Assembly (NCBI GenBank): GCA_034509425.1
Contig: JAVTVJ010001204.1
Location: 248,001-312,000, forward strand
From: Eopsaltria australis
Lineage: Eukaryota; Chordata; Aves; Passeriformes; Petroicidae
Direction of reading: 5' to 3'
Length of the DNA stretch: 64,000 nucleotides
Shown here: positions 42,801 to 54,921 of the stretch, piece after piece
Layout of the letters: every line of letters begins with the position of its first letter
Numbering within the stretch: the first letter of the stretch is position 1
The notes under the pieces: generated by a model
Told to the model about the DNA's origin: nothing
What the model saw: only the letters and a program-made list of their open reading frames with translations
The model's database searches: none
Made by a program: the position numbers and the translations under genes

Positions 42801-42825
42801 TGCATGAGTGTTTATAGAGCAGCAT

Positions 42826-43000
42826 ACAGAATCATGGAATAGATTGAGTTTAAAAGGATCCCTAAGGATCATCAAATCCAATTCCCTGCTCCTCACCCCT
42901 GCCTAAAGCTAAACCACATCACAAAGAGCACCAGGCAGATGCTCCTTGAACTCTGATGAGCTCCCTTCCCTGGGGAACCTCTTCCAGAGCATTTTCTGTG
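42826..43000 (-). mobile_element. CR1 LINE 3'-end fragment (about 170 bp)
   Basis: The plus strand reads AGAATCATGGAATAGATTGA and TTTAAAAGGATCCCTAAGGATCATC. Then come AAATCCAATTCCCTGCTCC, TGAGCTCCCTTCCCTGGGGA and ACCTCTTCCAGAGC. This is the order of the reverse-complemented CR1 3' region, including the GGGGAACCTCTTCCAG block. It is the best-preserved CR1 piece in the window. Confidence 0.85.
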
Positions 43001-46000
43001 GATATTATGGATATAAAAATGTATTTTGTGCAGAGCAGGATGAGTCTCTCACATCCTTTCACAGATAAACAGGACAGGGCTGCTTTGGGGTGGCACACCC
43101 ACATCCCCCATGGTTTGGTGGTGTTGCCCTTGCTGGATGCGTCCACCAAAAAAACCCCCAAAACACAAAATCCAGCTGCTTTCCATCCATCCCAGGTTAG
43201 CCAGAGGCTGCCTGAAGGGCAAGGCAGGGATTTCTGCCTAAAGGAACCAGAAGTTTTTGGAATCTAAAGCCCTGATTTAAGGGCAAAAGCTTCTTGCTGG
43301 CTCCAGGAGTGCAGGAAGGTTTTTATGTGGCTTTAGGAGCAGCAGCAGGTGTTGGCTGGGGAGTTCTGCCCTTTCTGGGCCAATTCTGGCAGGGAAAGTC
43401 TGCTTTGCTTCCTTAGGAAAACAAGAAATAGAATATTCCTGGAAGGACTGAATGGGCAGAATTTAATAATAGGGGATACAGCGACCAAATCCAGCAGGGA
43501 TCTCACAGGAATGGGTCAAATGGCATGAACTGTAAACACCTGTTTGTGTGGGGGTATTTGGGAATGATGGAGAAGGTGCCAGAACCAGGATGGGCTGAGC
43601 AATTCCTCATTTTCCCATTTCTGTCCTTTTCCCTCCTCTGGAAAATTGCTGCTCTCGTTTATTGATTTAAAAGTGCTGTTTCAGGTGGGTAAATTCATTA
43701 TTTGCCTCTGCTGGGGCAATTTGGGGGTTCTTAAGGAAAAAAAAAGGGATTTTTTTCTTTGCATAAAGGGGCAGAGCTTCAACAGATTATTCCTTTGGTG
43801 CATTTTATCCTTCTCTGTGCTGCCTTTTTAATTTGACATCTGTTTTTTACTTGAGGGCCACGTTATCCAGTGGTTGGGGATGGGGAGGAAGGAGGTCTGG
43901 ATTTTTACTTTGTCTGCAATGAATTTATATTAATTATTTAGGATTTTTTTTTTGAGAGTGAAGGTTTGAGGTTGGGATTCTCCCCTTGGATCTCCCCATT
44001 CCCAAAGTGAGGTGCTTTCTGAGTTTTCAGTGAGGGCAAACCCAGCAGCACCTCAGGGAAACGTTAAATGCTGGGATCATGTTCCAAAAGGGCCAATAAA
44101 TGAGCAGTGGAATCCCAGCAAGAAGAGGGAGCTCTGCAAAAGGCACCACTCTCCAGCCTCTCCCAGATTTTGGCCCAGGGGCTTCACCTTTTTCACTCAA
44201 GACCTGAAGATACCAGTTTGGAAATTTAAAAAATGCATCCAAACCAGGGGTTTTTCAAGCAACATCCTGGGCTGAGCTGTTCCTCCACTGCAAACAGGGG
44301 AAACCCTGCCAGGACGGGGTTTTGGATCCACCAAAGGCAGTGGGATTTTATTTGTTTTTTTTTTTTTTAGGGAATCACATCACCCTCTTCATCTGCCCCC
44401 AAACTTCAGTAGCTGAGCTGGGACTTTGTGGCAAGTCCATGGCAGCTCCTTTGGAGGGAGAATTCAGGTTTGATTCAGTGCCTTGGAGCTGGCAAATGGA
44501 GCTCAGCCCTGCAGGAGGCAGGGGATGGTGAGAACACATCTGGAGCCAGGAATCAGAATGGGGATGGGATTTAAATTCTGCCTTGTCTCAGCTTTAATTG
44601 TGGGAATTTTAACTCCCAGAAAAGGAACCTGACAGAAAAGGGCTGCACCACCCCACCAGCAGCATTAATGGTCTTCCCTCAGAGTTTTGATCCTGTGTGT
44701 TTGGCTGGGGGGTTTTTTATTTTATTTTTAGATGCTGAGGTTTGTGAGCTGCTCTCACTTCTTTGGGCCATTTCCCAGGCACAGACAAGATCATTCCTTG
44801 ATGATCTCTTTATAAACGAGCTGATGGATATTTACCTCATTAGGAGGCCAATGTGCTCAAGCTTTACAAACTCAGGCCTTGATCCTGCCAACCACTGGGA
44901 ATTTGCAGCCCTTTCAACCTCATGGGACAAGAAATAAGAAATAAAAAAGAAATAAGAGCTCCCTCTTCTCTTAAGGCTCAGCTGAGAGCATCACACATCA
45001 CTCAAAGCCTTCAGCAGGGACTTTTTAAAAACTCCAGCTTAGCCAGTCTCTGTGACACTGATTTGGGATTTTTTTAGGGTTTTTTTTTTCAGGAAAACCT
45101 AAAGAAGGGGAAGGAATTAGGCAATGGGTTATTCTGGGATGTCCCCGTGCTGGAGACGAGCTCCCCCTCACACGTCCTCGTGCCACATCAGCAGCTGTGT
45201 GCAAGCCAAGGACACGGGGAGATGCCTATGGCTGCAGAAACAGCTCCTTCTGTATTTGTTGGACTGCCTACCAGCTGGAAAATCCCAAGGATCTGCACCT
45301 CCTGGGGCTCCTGCAGCTGGGGGGAAAACATCTTCCTGTGAAATAAATCCGTGTGATGCTTAAAACACCTCGCCTGCAAGGACAGGCCTGAGATGTTCCT
45401 ACCCCCATAATTATTTCTGCAGACACGTGGTGAGGTCAATGCTCAGCTGTCCCATCCAGAAAGCAGCAGGGATCAGGCAGAGGTGGGGAAATAAGGAGCT
45501 ATTTATCACAAAATGCTGCTTTTTGGGGTCAGAGCAGAAACTGCCTTGATCTTTGAGCTCCAAACAGGTTAAGGTCGGGTTGTAGCTACCTAAAAATAAA
45601 GTTCATATTCTCCTGACTTGGATAAGCTCAGTTTAAATCCTCCTGAAACGGTGCTTGCAGCAGAAAAACCCAGCTTGGGGATGGAGCAGGATGAGTCCAA
45701 ACCCTGCAGGAGCCAGGGATCCCTGCCAGGGGAGCCAGGGAAACGCTGCAGGTGGAGCTGCTGCCAGGTTTGCTGTGCCTGCAGCTCTGGGGGATCCCTG
45801 TGCTGGCAGCTGAGGGCTTTTGCTGGCAAACTCTGGGAATGGCATTTCTGCTCCCACAGGGATTCCCGTGGCTCCGTTTGGGTGGATTTGAACCAACCTT
45901 GCCCTGCCAAGGGCAGACTCTGCACGGGCACTGCCATCGCTACAGCAGGGCCAGAAAAGTATCAGTAGCAGGGGAAAGCAATAAAAATGAGTGTTCCTCT

Positions 46001-47584
46001 GGGAAAAGCCCAGCCAGACATGAAAATCCTTCCAACTTAACCAATGTCCTGGCTGGCTTGGTGGCTCACAGGTTTGCTCTGCTCCTAAATTCATCTGTGT
46101 GAGGCTCAGGGCAGGATCAGGGTGCAGGAACATCTGATTCCGCTGCTGCGAGGGGAGGCAGCAAAATGTCATCAGCTTCGTGTCTTGTGGGGCTGTTTGC
46201 CCTAAACTCCAAGGCTTGGGAACAGTTTGTGGATTTTTCTCCTCCTCTGGGAATTTTAGGTCTTCCTTGAATGTCCAGGCTGGGTTTTTTTGGGGTCCAT
46301 CTGTGTTGCTGGGTGCCAGCTGCCCCTACCCTGCAGCCAGGAGTGGGTAATTCCCATTCCCTGTCCCTGTTTCAGGGCTCTGGGATCACCCTCAGCCCAA
46401 GGGCATCTCAGAGCTGGGATGTGGGGAGGGATCCTGCCCTGGGATCCTCCAAGGCACCACTGAGGGTTTGAAGGCATAATTGGCAGTTTCCTTTGGCAGG
46501 AAGGTGCCAATCCCATCATTTTCCCCTGTTTGTTCCCATCCATAACTGCCCAGATCACGGGATTGACTCAGCACATCCCTGACACAGCCAAGGAAGCTCT
46601 TGGGGCTGCAGGGAGAGGGAAGGATGGCCCAGCACAGGGCACAGGGGCTTGGGGGTTTGGAATTCTATCCAAAAACCAAATGAATTTCCGCAGGCCAAGC
46701 TGAAATCATATCAGTATCCCCCAAACCTCTCCATCCCTTCAATTCCTTCTGTGAAGGCTCCAAACTTGAACATCTGAGATTTTTTGAGCTCCTCACCCCT
46801 CCCTGCCTTTCCAAACTCCCTTCAGTGACTTCAGATACGAAAACCACAAACACCAAACCTCCTCCAGCTGCTTCTCCATGAAGGAGAGATCTGAGATCCC
46901 TCTCGTGTGAGACAGAAAATGGGGTTGTGCAATTGCTGCTGAGGTATTCGAGGAAGAACAATCGTATTTAACAGTTCTGGCAAGAACCAGCAAGCACAGC
47001 TCTCCCTGCTCGGGGCTGCTGCAAGGAGCTGGACAGAGTCAGGGGGAAATTCTTTGCATTCTTAAGACTGGGAGGTGGAATTAAGGTGAAATGCTCCTGG
47101 CTGAGGGCCAGGCTATCTGGAGTAGCAGGATTTGAAATATCACACTGCACTTGAGCTCGGGAACACTTTTGGAGTGGAGCTGGTGGCAGGAAAAGTGTTG
47201 GATTGGGAGTCCAGGGAGGGAAAGAAAGCCTGAATTTGGGGATGTGCCAGGCTCAGCTAGCAGAGGTCAGGGCAGCAGGGCTGGGGCCTTGGCTGGCTCA
47301 GCAGCTCGGGTGATGTGGCAGCAGAGATGCAGCTCCCCAGGAGGGCCCTGGGTGGGTGCCAGGCTGCAAAATCTGTCCCTGCTGCTGCCAGGCTGTGCAG
47401 GGCGTGCCTGGCTCCTGCAGTGACATCCAGCTGGGCTCTGCCGTGTGCAGGAAAAGGCTGGTTGATGCTGTGGCTCACGTTTGGAAATGGGATGGAGAGA
47501 AAAAAATGGAAATTTAAGCTCCTAAATAGCAGCAGAACTCAGGGATGCACTTTCTGCAATCACAGACACAGCTGGGGCTGAGAG

Positions 47585-47812
47585 CATGGGAACAACCCAT
47601 AAACCATGAGAGTGATGAGGGAAAACAGGGGAAAACAGCCAGCAGCACCCACTCCTGCTCCTCTCAGAGCTCAGCAAAACCCTGAATTGTGATCCTGCAT
47701 GACAACAACCCTAAGCCATGATAGGAATGAGGGGAAACAGGGAAAACAGCCAGCAGCACCCACTCCTGCTCCCCTCAGAGCTCAGCAAACCCCAAACTGT
47801 GACCCTGCAGCC
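47585..47812. repeat. Tandem duplication, about 118 bp, two copies
   Basis: Both copies contain AACCCTAAGCCATGA or AACCCATAAACCATGA, then GGAAAACAGCCAGCAGCACC, CACTCCTGCTCC, CTCAGAGCTCAGCAAA and TGTGATCCTGCA or TGTGACCCTGCA. Confidence 0.85.
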
Positions 47813-48039
47813 CCATCCTGCTCCCCCTGAGCTGCACCTTTGCTCTTTGCTCCTCCATCCCGTGCTGAGCCCCAGCGAGGGGGAATCATTCCCAACTTCC
47901 CGGAACAAAACAGGGACAGGCCAGTGCCAATGTCCCGGCTGAGCTGTCCCTTCTGGGGGTGTTTATCAGCAGCAGAGCTCTGTGTGCACTCAGCCATCCT
48001 CGCTGCAATATTTGTGCAATATTTGCTGGGTTATTTGAT

Positions 48040-48370
48040 CTGTGGCTGCCGGCTGAGCATTGATTAAAGCCGAGCCCAGCGTGGGGCACCCTCTGCATCC
48101 TGGGTTTCCATCTGCTCCATCCAGCAGCGCTGTTTTTCCCCCTTTTCCCTCGGAGATCAGCGTTTCCCTCCCCCGGAGGAAGCTTTAAAAGGGACGATCT
48201 GGGTGAGTCACAGTGAAAGCCATAAAAGAAAAGCCAATAAAGCCGTGTGAAAAGTGCTGGTTAATGGATCGGGGCAAACTTACTGGAAACGGGAGACAGA
48301 TTGTTTCATCTTGAAATCGTTGCTTCAAATCTGTCTGCATTCGGGAGCAAAGGACGTTTATTCCTCATCA
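48040..48370. promoter_or_regulatory. Candidate upstream element of TPST1 (CpG-retaining, AP-1 site)
   Basis: Unlike its surroundings this stretch keeps many CpGs (AAGCCGAGCCCAGCG, AGCAGCGC, CTCGGAGATCAGCG, AATCGTTG, AGGACGTT) and carries a perfect AP-1 site TGAGTCA (48204-48210). It lies about 1.6 kb upstream of the TPST1 promoter. Regulatory function is inferred only. Confidence 0.3.
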
Positions 48371-49599
48371 ATAGCTGCCAGGGAAAAGAGATTTGAAAGG
48401 GATTTTGCCACCTTTGAAAGGAGTTGTGGGTTTCTCTGGGCTCCCAGCGGCTCTCTGAGCACTTTTAAAAGCCTTTCAGGTGTTGGGTACGCTGGAAATT
48501 CAGTCCTTCCAGGGCAGAGCTTTCCAGAGAATGAAAATAATTGTCCCTGTCAGGAGCAGAGGTATCTGCTTGCATGGCAAATACTGATTTTCTCAGCGAA
48601 TAAAACGCACCTGAGCTGAGCCACATTCACCTCTGGACAGAGATGCTTCTCCACTTTCACTGTGGCTTTTCCCAGACTGAATTTTGGGATGTTAAATGCC
48701 TTTGACTGATTTCCCCCCCCCCCCCACTTGGCAGACAACACAAATTTGGGGAATATCCCATGGGATTGTTGCCTTTGCTGTGAGCCTGCAGCAACAGTGC
48801 CATCTCTGCGGGCTGTTTGTCTGCACCTGGGCTTCTGTTAGTGAAGGAGAAATGGATTTTCAGCCGGATTTAGCTTTTGCACGTTGCTGTGTTCACATCA
48901 GCAAGCCCAACCCAACCTGTTTTCCTGCTCCTGAGGAACTAAACCTGGTTTTCCACGGGGAGCACTGGGAGTGGAAGGGTCAGGACGGCCTCAGGCTACA
49001 CTTTTTAAGAGGTGAGTTAATCCAGAGATGGGAATTTCCTTTAAAAGCTGCACCTCCAGGGGCACGGAGTCACCCTCACCCCTTCCCTGGCTGCTTCACC
49101 CAGCTGTGCCTCAGGGCGTTGGGGTTTGTGCCAGCAGCTGGCGCAGGCTCCAGCCCGACGCTGCTCCAGATGTTTTCCCAGCTGCACACGTGGCGGGCAC
49201 ATGGCAGCGCTCCCCGGCTGCTGCAGAGCAGGTGCGTGACCCCAGGGGACACCTGAGCCCTGGCGGGGCTGGCAGCACCTCGTGCCTCTCCAAGCCTTCC
49301 GAGTCCCTCTCCATTGACGGGACAGCTGGAGCGCTGCGCTTCAGCCTCTCACCCTGCCCAGCGCCGGGTTCAGCGGGGCTCTGTGTTTGGGGTGGTTCCA
49401 CCCCTGGCAGCCGGGCCGGGGGGCGGAATTCGGGACAGGATTCTGTAAAACATTCAGTGATAACCATGATTTCCAGTCGGCAGCGGGGGCGTGTGAGCCG
49501 TGGCCCTGGAGGTGTGGCCAACATCTGCCGGGCACATCTGGCCGCTCCCTGTCGCACGTGGGGTCCCCGCTGCGGACGCTCATTCCGCCTGCCCAGATG

Positions 49600-49780
49600 T
49601 GCGCACGCGCCCCGCCCGCCGCCAGCTGTGCGCGCCAGATGTGCAAGAGGGGCGGGGTCACAGCGGCGGCCGCGCCCCCTCCCGCTGTCAATCACGGGTC
49701 ACCGCCCAATGACGGCCCGCGACACATCGAGGCCCGCGACCAATCAGGGCGTGGTTGTGATTTCCATGGCAGCCGCAGCC
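49600..49780 (+). promoter_or_regulatory. TPST1 promoter: GC boxes and CCAAT boxes
   Basis: A CpG island with GC boxes (CCCCGCCCGCC about 49611, GGGGCGGGGTC about 49650, CGCCCCCTCCCG about 49674). Two CCAAT boxes follow (49706-49710 and 49740-49744, the second as ACCAATCAG), plus a variant TCAAT at 49688. The 34-bp spacing of the CCAAT boxes is typical of paired NF-Y sites. No TATA box is seen. Transcription probably starts downstream of 49770. Confidence 0.65.
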
Positions 49781-49808
49781 GCGCGGCTGAGGGGAGGCGG
49801 CGGCGCGG

Positions 49809-49862
49809 CCGCTCCCGGTGCCGCTCCCGGTGCCGCTCCCGCTCCCGGTGCCGCTCCCGCTC
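49809..49862. repeat. CCGCTCCCGGTG short tandem repeat
   Basis: About four 12-bp units with two 6-bp variants, similar in unit to the array in ASL1 intron 1. Confidence 0.8.
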
Positions 49863-49894
49863 CTCTCTCCCGATCCCGCTCCCTGCCCACTGCC

Positions 49895-50007
49895 ATGCTG
49901 CCCCAGCGGAGCCGCGGCGGCGGAGGGGCGGCCGTGCCGCTGCTGCGCGGCTCCAGCCCGGCGCGGGGGCGGCGGCAGCAGCAGCAGCAGCAGCAGCAGC
50001 AGCGCAG
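49895..50007 (+). CDS. Putative upstream ORF in TPST1 leader (5' part, polyQ)
   Basis: The ATG at 49895 opens 37 codons starting MLPQRSRGGGG and ending in nine glutamines and Arg, then crosses the exon 1 donor with two bases (AG). If spliced to the acceptor at 54921/54922 it continues R-N-K-N-D-F and stops, making a 43-codon uORF well before the TPST1 ATG. The ATG context is GCCATGC (G at -3, C at +4; moderate). It could be a translational control uORF rather than a functional peptide. Splicing is predicted, not shown. Confidence 0.35.
49976..50002 (+). repeat. (CAG)9 trinucleotide repeat
   Basis: Nine uninterrupted CAG units just before the exon 1 donor, in frame with the ATG at 49895 as polyglutamine. 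Confidence 0.92.
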
Positions 50008-50188
50008 GTGAGGGGCCGCGCCCGCCGCGCACCTGAGGCGAGCCCGGGGCGGGCCCCGCCGCTCCCCGCGCCCGCCGCGCTCCGCCCTGCCCCGCCCGGG
50101 CCCTGCCGGGATCGGGGTGGGGGGCGCGGCCTGAGGAGGCGGCAGGAGCGGCTCGGGGCCGCGGTGCTGCCCGCGGGGAGCCGGGCCG

Positions 50189-50230
50189 GGCTGAGCCGAG
50201 CTGAGCCGAGCTGAGCCGAGCCGAGCCGGG
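50189..50230. repeat. GAGCCGAGCT short tandem repeat
   Basis: About four units of a 10-bp motif (GAGCCGAGCT, with GAGCCGGG variants) in the CpG island. Confidence 0.8.
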
Positions 50231-50459
50231 CAGTCCCGCAGCGCAGCCGAGGATGTGCGGAGGGGCCGGGGCGCTGCTCCCCGCGGCCGAGCCCAGCCGG
50301 GTAACTCGCAAAGTTTCCCTGCGGGCGGGAGAAGTGGCGGCAGGGGCTCCCGAGCCTTTGTTCGGTGTCGGGGAGGGCTGGCAGTGCCCGGGTGGGGCCG
50401 GGGGGCAGCGGGGGCGGTGCTGGAGCGCTGGGTTCGTACCTGAGAACAGGTACGGGATG

Positions 50460-50548
50460 GCTTGGCTGGGAAGCGACCCTAGCAATCATCTCCTTCCACG
50501 GGCAGGGGCACCTTCCCTAGAGCAGAGTGCTCAAAGCGCCATCAATTT
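50460..50548 (-). mobile_element. CR1 LINE 3'-end fragment
   Basis: The plus strand has GGCTGGGAAGCGACCCTAGC, AATCATCTCCTTCCACGGGC and AGGGGCACCTTCCCTAGAGC, then AGAGTGCTCAAAGCGCC. This follows the reverse CR1 consensus order (GTTGGAAGGGACC, ATCATCTAGTCC, GGGCAGGGACACCTTCCACT, GTTGCTCAAAGCCCC). Confidence 0.78.
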
Positions 50549-53500
50549 TATAGTTTTACAGTTGTATCGTTTCGCAATTTTATAGTTTTATAGCAGTAGG
50601 TTTAATCGGTGGCTTAGCTGGCGGTGGGTTTGCTGCCGCCGTTGCCTTTTGCGTTCGTTCCTGTGAGTGTGCCGTGCTGATTTTTGCAGATCTGGATGGT
50701 TTTGCTGTTATTCAGGAGTTGGATCCTCCGCAGTGCCTCGGTGTATAACGGAGTGCTGAAATCCCTCTGAGAGAAATGCACAGAACAGGAGTTCATCTGC
50801 TCTCAGCATGACATTTTCCCTCTCTTTCTCCCTTTTTTCTTCTTTTATGCATAACTTCAGAGAGCTCGAAGCCTCTGTGTGTCGCCAGTAAAATTCCTTT
50901 TTTTGACTTGTTCTCCAGCAGGAACTGTAGAACTTAACAAATGCTGTTGATTCTTGCATAACCAGGAGCACGTTGGTAACTCTTCTATGACCATTCTGTA
51001 TGCAAATCCTGATAATTTGCTGTATATATTATAGATGTAAGCAGAGCAGAAGGGATAAAGAGATTTCCTTTAATTTGGAGCAGAACTTCTTAATTATGTG
51101 GTTTTTAAAGTCATTTTAGAGGCCTTCAATGTTAAAAAACTTAAAAGTGTTGAGTTTTGGGCGCTTAGGTAACAAAATGGAAATGCAGAAGTATGAGCAC
51201 ATCTTTTTTTTTTACTCTTTGTAATGTGGTTGTAATAGAAATAATGAAATTATGAATTATTATTAATGGAAAACTTCAGATTCTTCAGTCTGTGGTCATG
51301 AAGGTTAATTTTAAATTTTCCAGAGCTTTAGATTTAAAAAAAAAACAGCTAAAAATGTAGATTCAGGGAATGCAGATGTGTGACCAACATTCATGAGGGG
51401 AAAGACAACTTTCCAATAGCATGAATTCTTCCCCTGCTTCTCTCTTACTCTTGCTTTTTGGCACAAAACCCCCTGTTTTTGGCTTTTTGTTCTGAGGATG
51501 CCTGTGGAGCCTCATGCCCTGTTGACACAGAGCTGAGTGTGACCTTTCCTCCCAGCAAAGTTCTCCAGAAGAGCTGAGCTCAAACTCTGCCCCTTTACAT
51601 TTTTCACAGCTTTAGATTTCAAGCCACCCATCAGCAAAGCCTAAGGTCAAGGGGATACAAATGGGTGAAAATTTCTGTGGTTCCTGCAGTGGGAGCTATA
51701 AGGGGGAAGTTGTTCACTGCACTTGGGCAGATCAGGAACAAAATAAAATCTAACAAAAGACAATAATAATAAAATCTAAGCTGTGCTCTTCCAGATCTGA
51801 TGGTCAGAAGCTCAAGCCATGGAAGCAGAGGACAAGTTAATCACTGGAAAATGCTTTCTATATATATGGGGTTGGGTTTTGAGCTGGATGATGCTGCCCT
51901 CTCAATTTAGCCCTGGAAAAGCTCTGGTTGAACAGGAGAAGGGAGGTGCTCCCTTTGCAGCCTCCAGAGTGAAAAGCTGAGCTTGGAGCTCCAGCAGATT
52001 CCTTGTGACTGCCTGGGAATGGAGCATCTTTTTATTCCTCTGGCAGGGAACGTTTGAAACAACAACAAACCCCAAACTGTTTGAGCATGAAGTACAAATG
52101 GATGACTTGCCTCTTGACTAAGCTAAAAATTTTCAACATTTTTTGGATGAACTTGAGGAAAAAGGTCCTGACCTGCTGCGTGGAGGGGGAGGGCAGGAGA
52201 ATGAAGTGTGTGCAGGAGAAGGAGACAAAGCAGAGCAGTCAGTTTTGCTGTGCTAACATCATCTGGGGCTGACTCATAGGCCTGACTTTCTGGGCAGAAA
52301 ATTCACTTACAGACAATTCTGCTTGGCTGTGCTGTCTTGTGATGAAACTTGTAGATCCTAATTATTTTTTTGGAGTCCCACATACATTTTTCTGGGCATT
52401 CTTTTTAGCCTCTCACTTGAAACTCGCTGCCAAAGGCCTCTCTACCACTGTAGTCATCTACAACTTCCTCAGCTCATGTTTTGTGTGAGGGGGTTGTGTT
52501 TGTTTGGATGATTGTGAGGTTTGTTTTGGGATATTTTTAATAAAAGTTGTCTGGCTTGTAAGGTGAGTGAGGCTTTGCTCTTCTCAGGTAAAAACCCCAC
52601 AGCGTTTCCGAGCTCAGCTTAAACCCTGCCAAGGGCTTGCTGATTGCCCTGCTGTGATTTTGAGCTGCTGTCAATTGAATTGCTGTTAACAGCAGAGCAA
52701 TAATAACTTTTATAATCCTTCAGGCACAGATGTACTCCAGAGCACTTACTCATGGGGAGGAGGGGAAGGTGGGGTTTGTTTGCAGCAGGGCAGCAACTTC
52801 CATAAGTCATCCTTATCCCAAAGAGCTTTCCCTGTAACTTCAGACACTGAAGGGAGTTTGCTGGCTTGGAGAATGAATTCATTTTGTGAGAGGAGCTGTT
52901 TCTGGCTGCTCCTCTCTGGCTTTCCTGACACGCAAAGCCCTGCTCTTTATGGCACTGCATGTTCCAGGTGTTGCTTCCAGGTAAAAAGCCAGGACAGAAT
53001 CTTGTAGGAGACTTAAATCCTGATTCTTTATGGTCTTGCAGCCTTTGGCAACTCTGAATTTCCCAGAACAAGTTACTGCATCAAATGAAAGTGTTTGTGG
53101 GTGATTGATACAGGGTTTTTTCACATGGGTGGGATTTTGGTGGTGAATACTCACAGAAATTTAGGAAACCTCCTCACAGGCTGCAGCATTCATTGGAATT
53201 CTCATCTGGAATTGTACCCAGAGTCATCACTTGCTTTACCCAGCCTGTGGATTGAGGATTTCAGCTTTCAATCACCAGCTTTTCTCCACTACTGAGAGCT
53301 CTTCAGCTTTGTTGTTAAAGCTGGGTTTATTTTATTTTGGTTTAAGTGATGTTCTAATATAAATCTTAAATTTGATCTTGCTATGCATTTCTCTAGTGAT
53401 CCCCTAACTTGTGCATTTGAGGAGTGTTGGTGTATCTTCAAGGGAGATGGAGGTATTTGTGGAGGATTTTTTTTCTTTTTTCTTCCTGAGGAAATTAGTT

Positions 53501-54921
53501 TTGTGGAATTTACTCAAACTGAGTAATGGTAGGGATTGGAGGAAGTGTAAATATTTGTAGGGTTTGTGTGCTCTGTGCTAAAATGCTCTTTCAGTTGTGT
53601 TAACTCTTCTCTCTAATGAGTACTGAGAACTAAATCTTTACTGGAGCTGAAGAATTTTAAAAGTTTCTATGCTATTTGTTACTTTTTTAGCACAACAATT
53701 TCCCCTTCCCTGATTTCAAGTTAGGTCTGCATGCTGAGTCTTTCAGAAGAGAAACTTTGATTTTTGGTGCTATGGAAATACGAGCTACATGATTTATTTT
53801 CCTTTCTTTTTGAGCACTGGTCAGATGACCTCCACTTAAATTTCTGGGAATTTGAGGTTTTTTTTTTTTAATGTTGAGATATTTAAGGTCCAGTTAAAGC
53901 AAAGAGAGCTATGTGAGTAGAATGAAACTTGTCACAGAGGATGAATTGTTCCTGTGAGTTCTGGCCAGACAGTGTTGGTCACTTTACAGGAAAAGAAGGG
54001 AAGTTCTATTTGAGTTTAATTTTGGTAACAGAGACTAAAAGCTGAACTTTGAGTGGGGGATTGTGACAGCTGCTGATTGGAATAAGCTTTGTTGGTATGA
54101 AGGGCAAAACATTCTCCTGGTTGCACTGCCAGGGGAAAATCTTGCTGGGACAGATTCCTGCAGGAGGAATTCCCTGCTTTTTCCCCACTGCTGAGTGGGA
54201 ATTCTGTCCTCTGGCTGCACATTCCCATAAAACAGGGACAGGGCTGGAGAGCCTCGCTCCAATCAGGAATTTCTGAGTTAACAACTGGATTTTAGGAGGA
54301 AAAGGTTAAGTGGATAATGCTTTGGAGAGAAACAGAGCAGGCAGAAGGATCTTGTCCACTCAGGGATGTGTCCTGCAGTGCTGACAGAGATGGAAAAGCC
54401 TGGAGGAAGCCAATCATTGAAAATGTGCTTGGAGCTCCTCCCAATTAAAAGCATCTGTGATTCAGAGAGCTCAGTGAACTATTTCAGCCCTGAACAACCA
54501 ACTCTTCCTTAAAAATTCCAGTAGAGTACTCATTTCATTGGAATTTTGGGAAGAAGAGTCAGTTTGGGGAAGAAGAGTCAGTTTTCAGCCTACCTGATCT
54601 GAAAACCCAAAGCAGGTAAACCACAAAACACAGATAGATTGTCTCTCACAGGTAAATTGTAAATTGTCTCTACATTAACTGTTAGAAATGGGAAAAATAA
54701 AGATACAGGTGGAGTCATCCAGCAGCAGAATAAAGATTTATCTAAGCCAGTGTTGGGTATAATCCTCTGGTATTTGCTATAAAGCATGGCATGTTCTTAG
54801 TCGTTCTTGGAAATAGAATTCAGTAGACAGATTCTGAAATTTTTTTGCTATCCAAAGGTTTTGTTCAGACTCTGATGTATGTCTAAAAATCATCTAATAG
54901 TCCTTTTCTTCTCATCTGCAG

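Larger units (their letters stand above)
38332..49600. other. Intergenic between CRCP and TPST1
   Basis: Eleven kilobases without a convincing gene. It contains a 20-bp-type minisatellite (40230-40378), a roughly 250-bp tandem repeat (40806-41600), an AT-rich tract and a CR1 fragment (42740-43000), a ~120-bp tandem duplication (47585-47812) and a CpG-retaining stretch at 48040-48370. Confidence 0.5.
49790..50007 (+). other. TPST1: TPST1 first (5' UTR) exon, approximate start
   Basis: The exon is inferred from the promoter upstream and the strong donor CAG|GTGAGG at 50008. The start is uncertain. It contains a GCTCCCGGTGCC repeat (49809-49862), an ATG at 49895 and a CAG repeat. No coding TPST1 residues are present; noncoding leader exons are usual for TPST genes. 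Confidence 0.5.
50008..54921 (+). other. TPST1 intron 1
   Basis: The first 450 bp are still CpG island, including a GAGCCGAGCT repeat at about 50189-50230. A CR1 fragment follows (about 50465-50548), then AT-rich intron with no recognised gene. Confidence 0.5.

Noticed and set aside
48696..49256. A 186-codon open frame upstream of TPST1
   Set aside because: No domain, low conservation expectation, no splice or promoter logic; treated as chance.
49028..50011. A 327-codon plus-strand frame over the TPST1 CpG island
   Set aside because: Most of it precedes the likely transcription start and has no family resemblance; only the short part from 49895 is plausible, as a uORF.
49688..50489. 265-codon minus-strand frames over the same island, as a possible divergent gene
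   Set aside because: Arg/Gly/Ala/Pro-rich translation of GC-rich DNA with no conserved motif. A divergent transcript is possible but unsupported.
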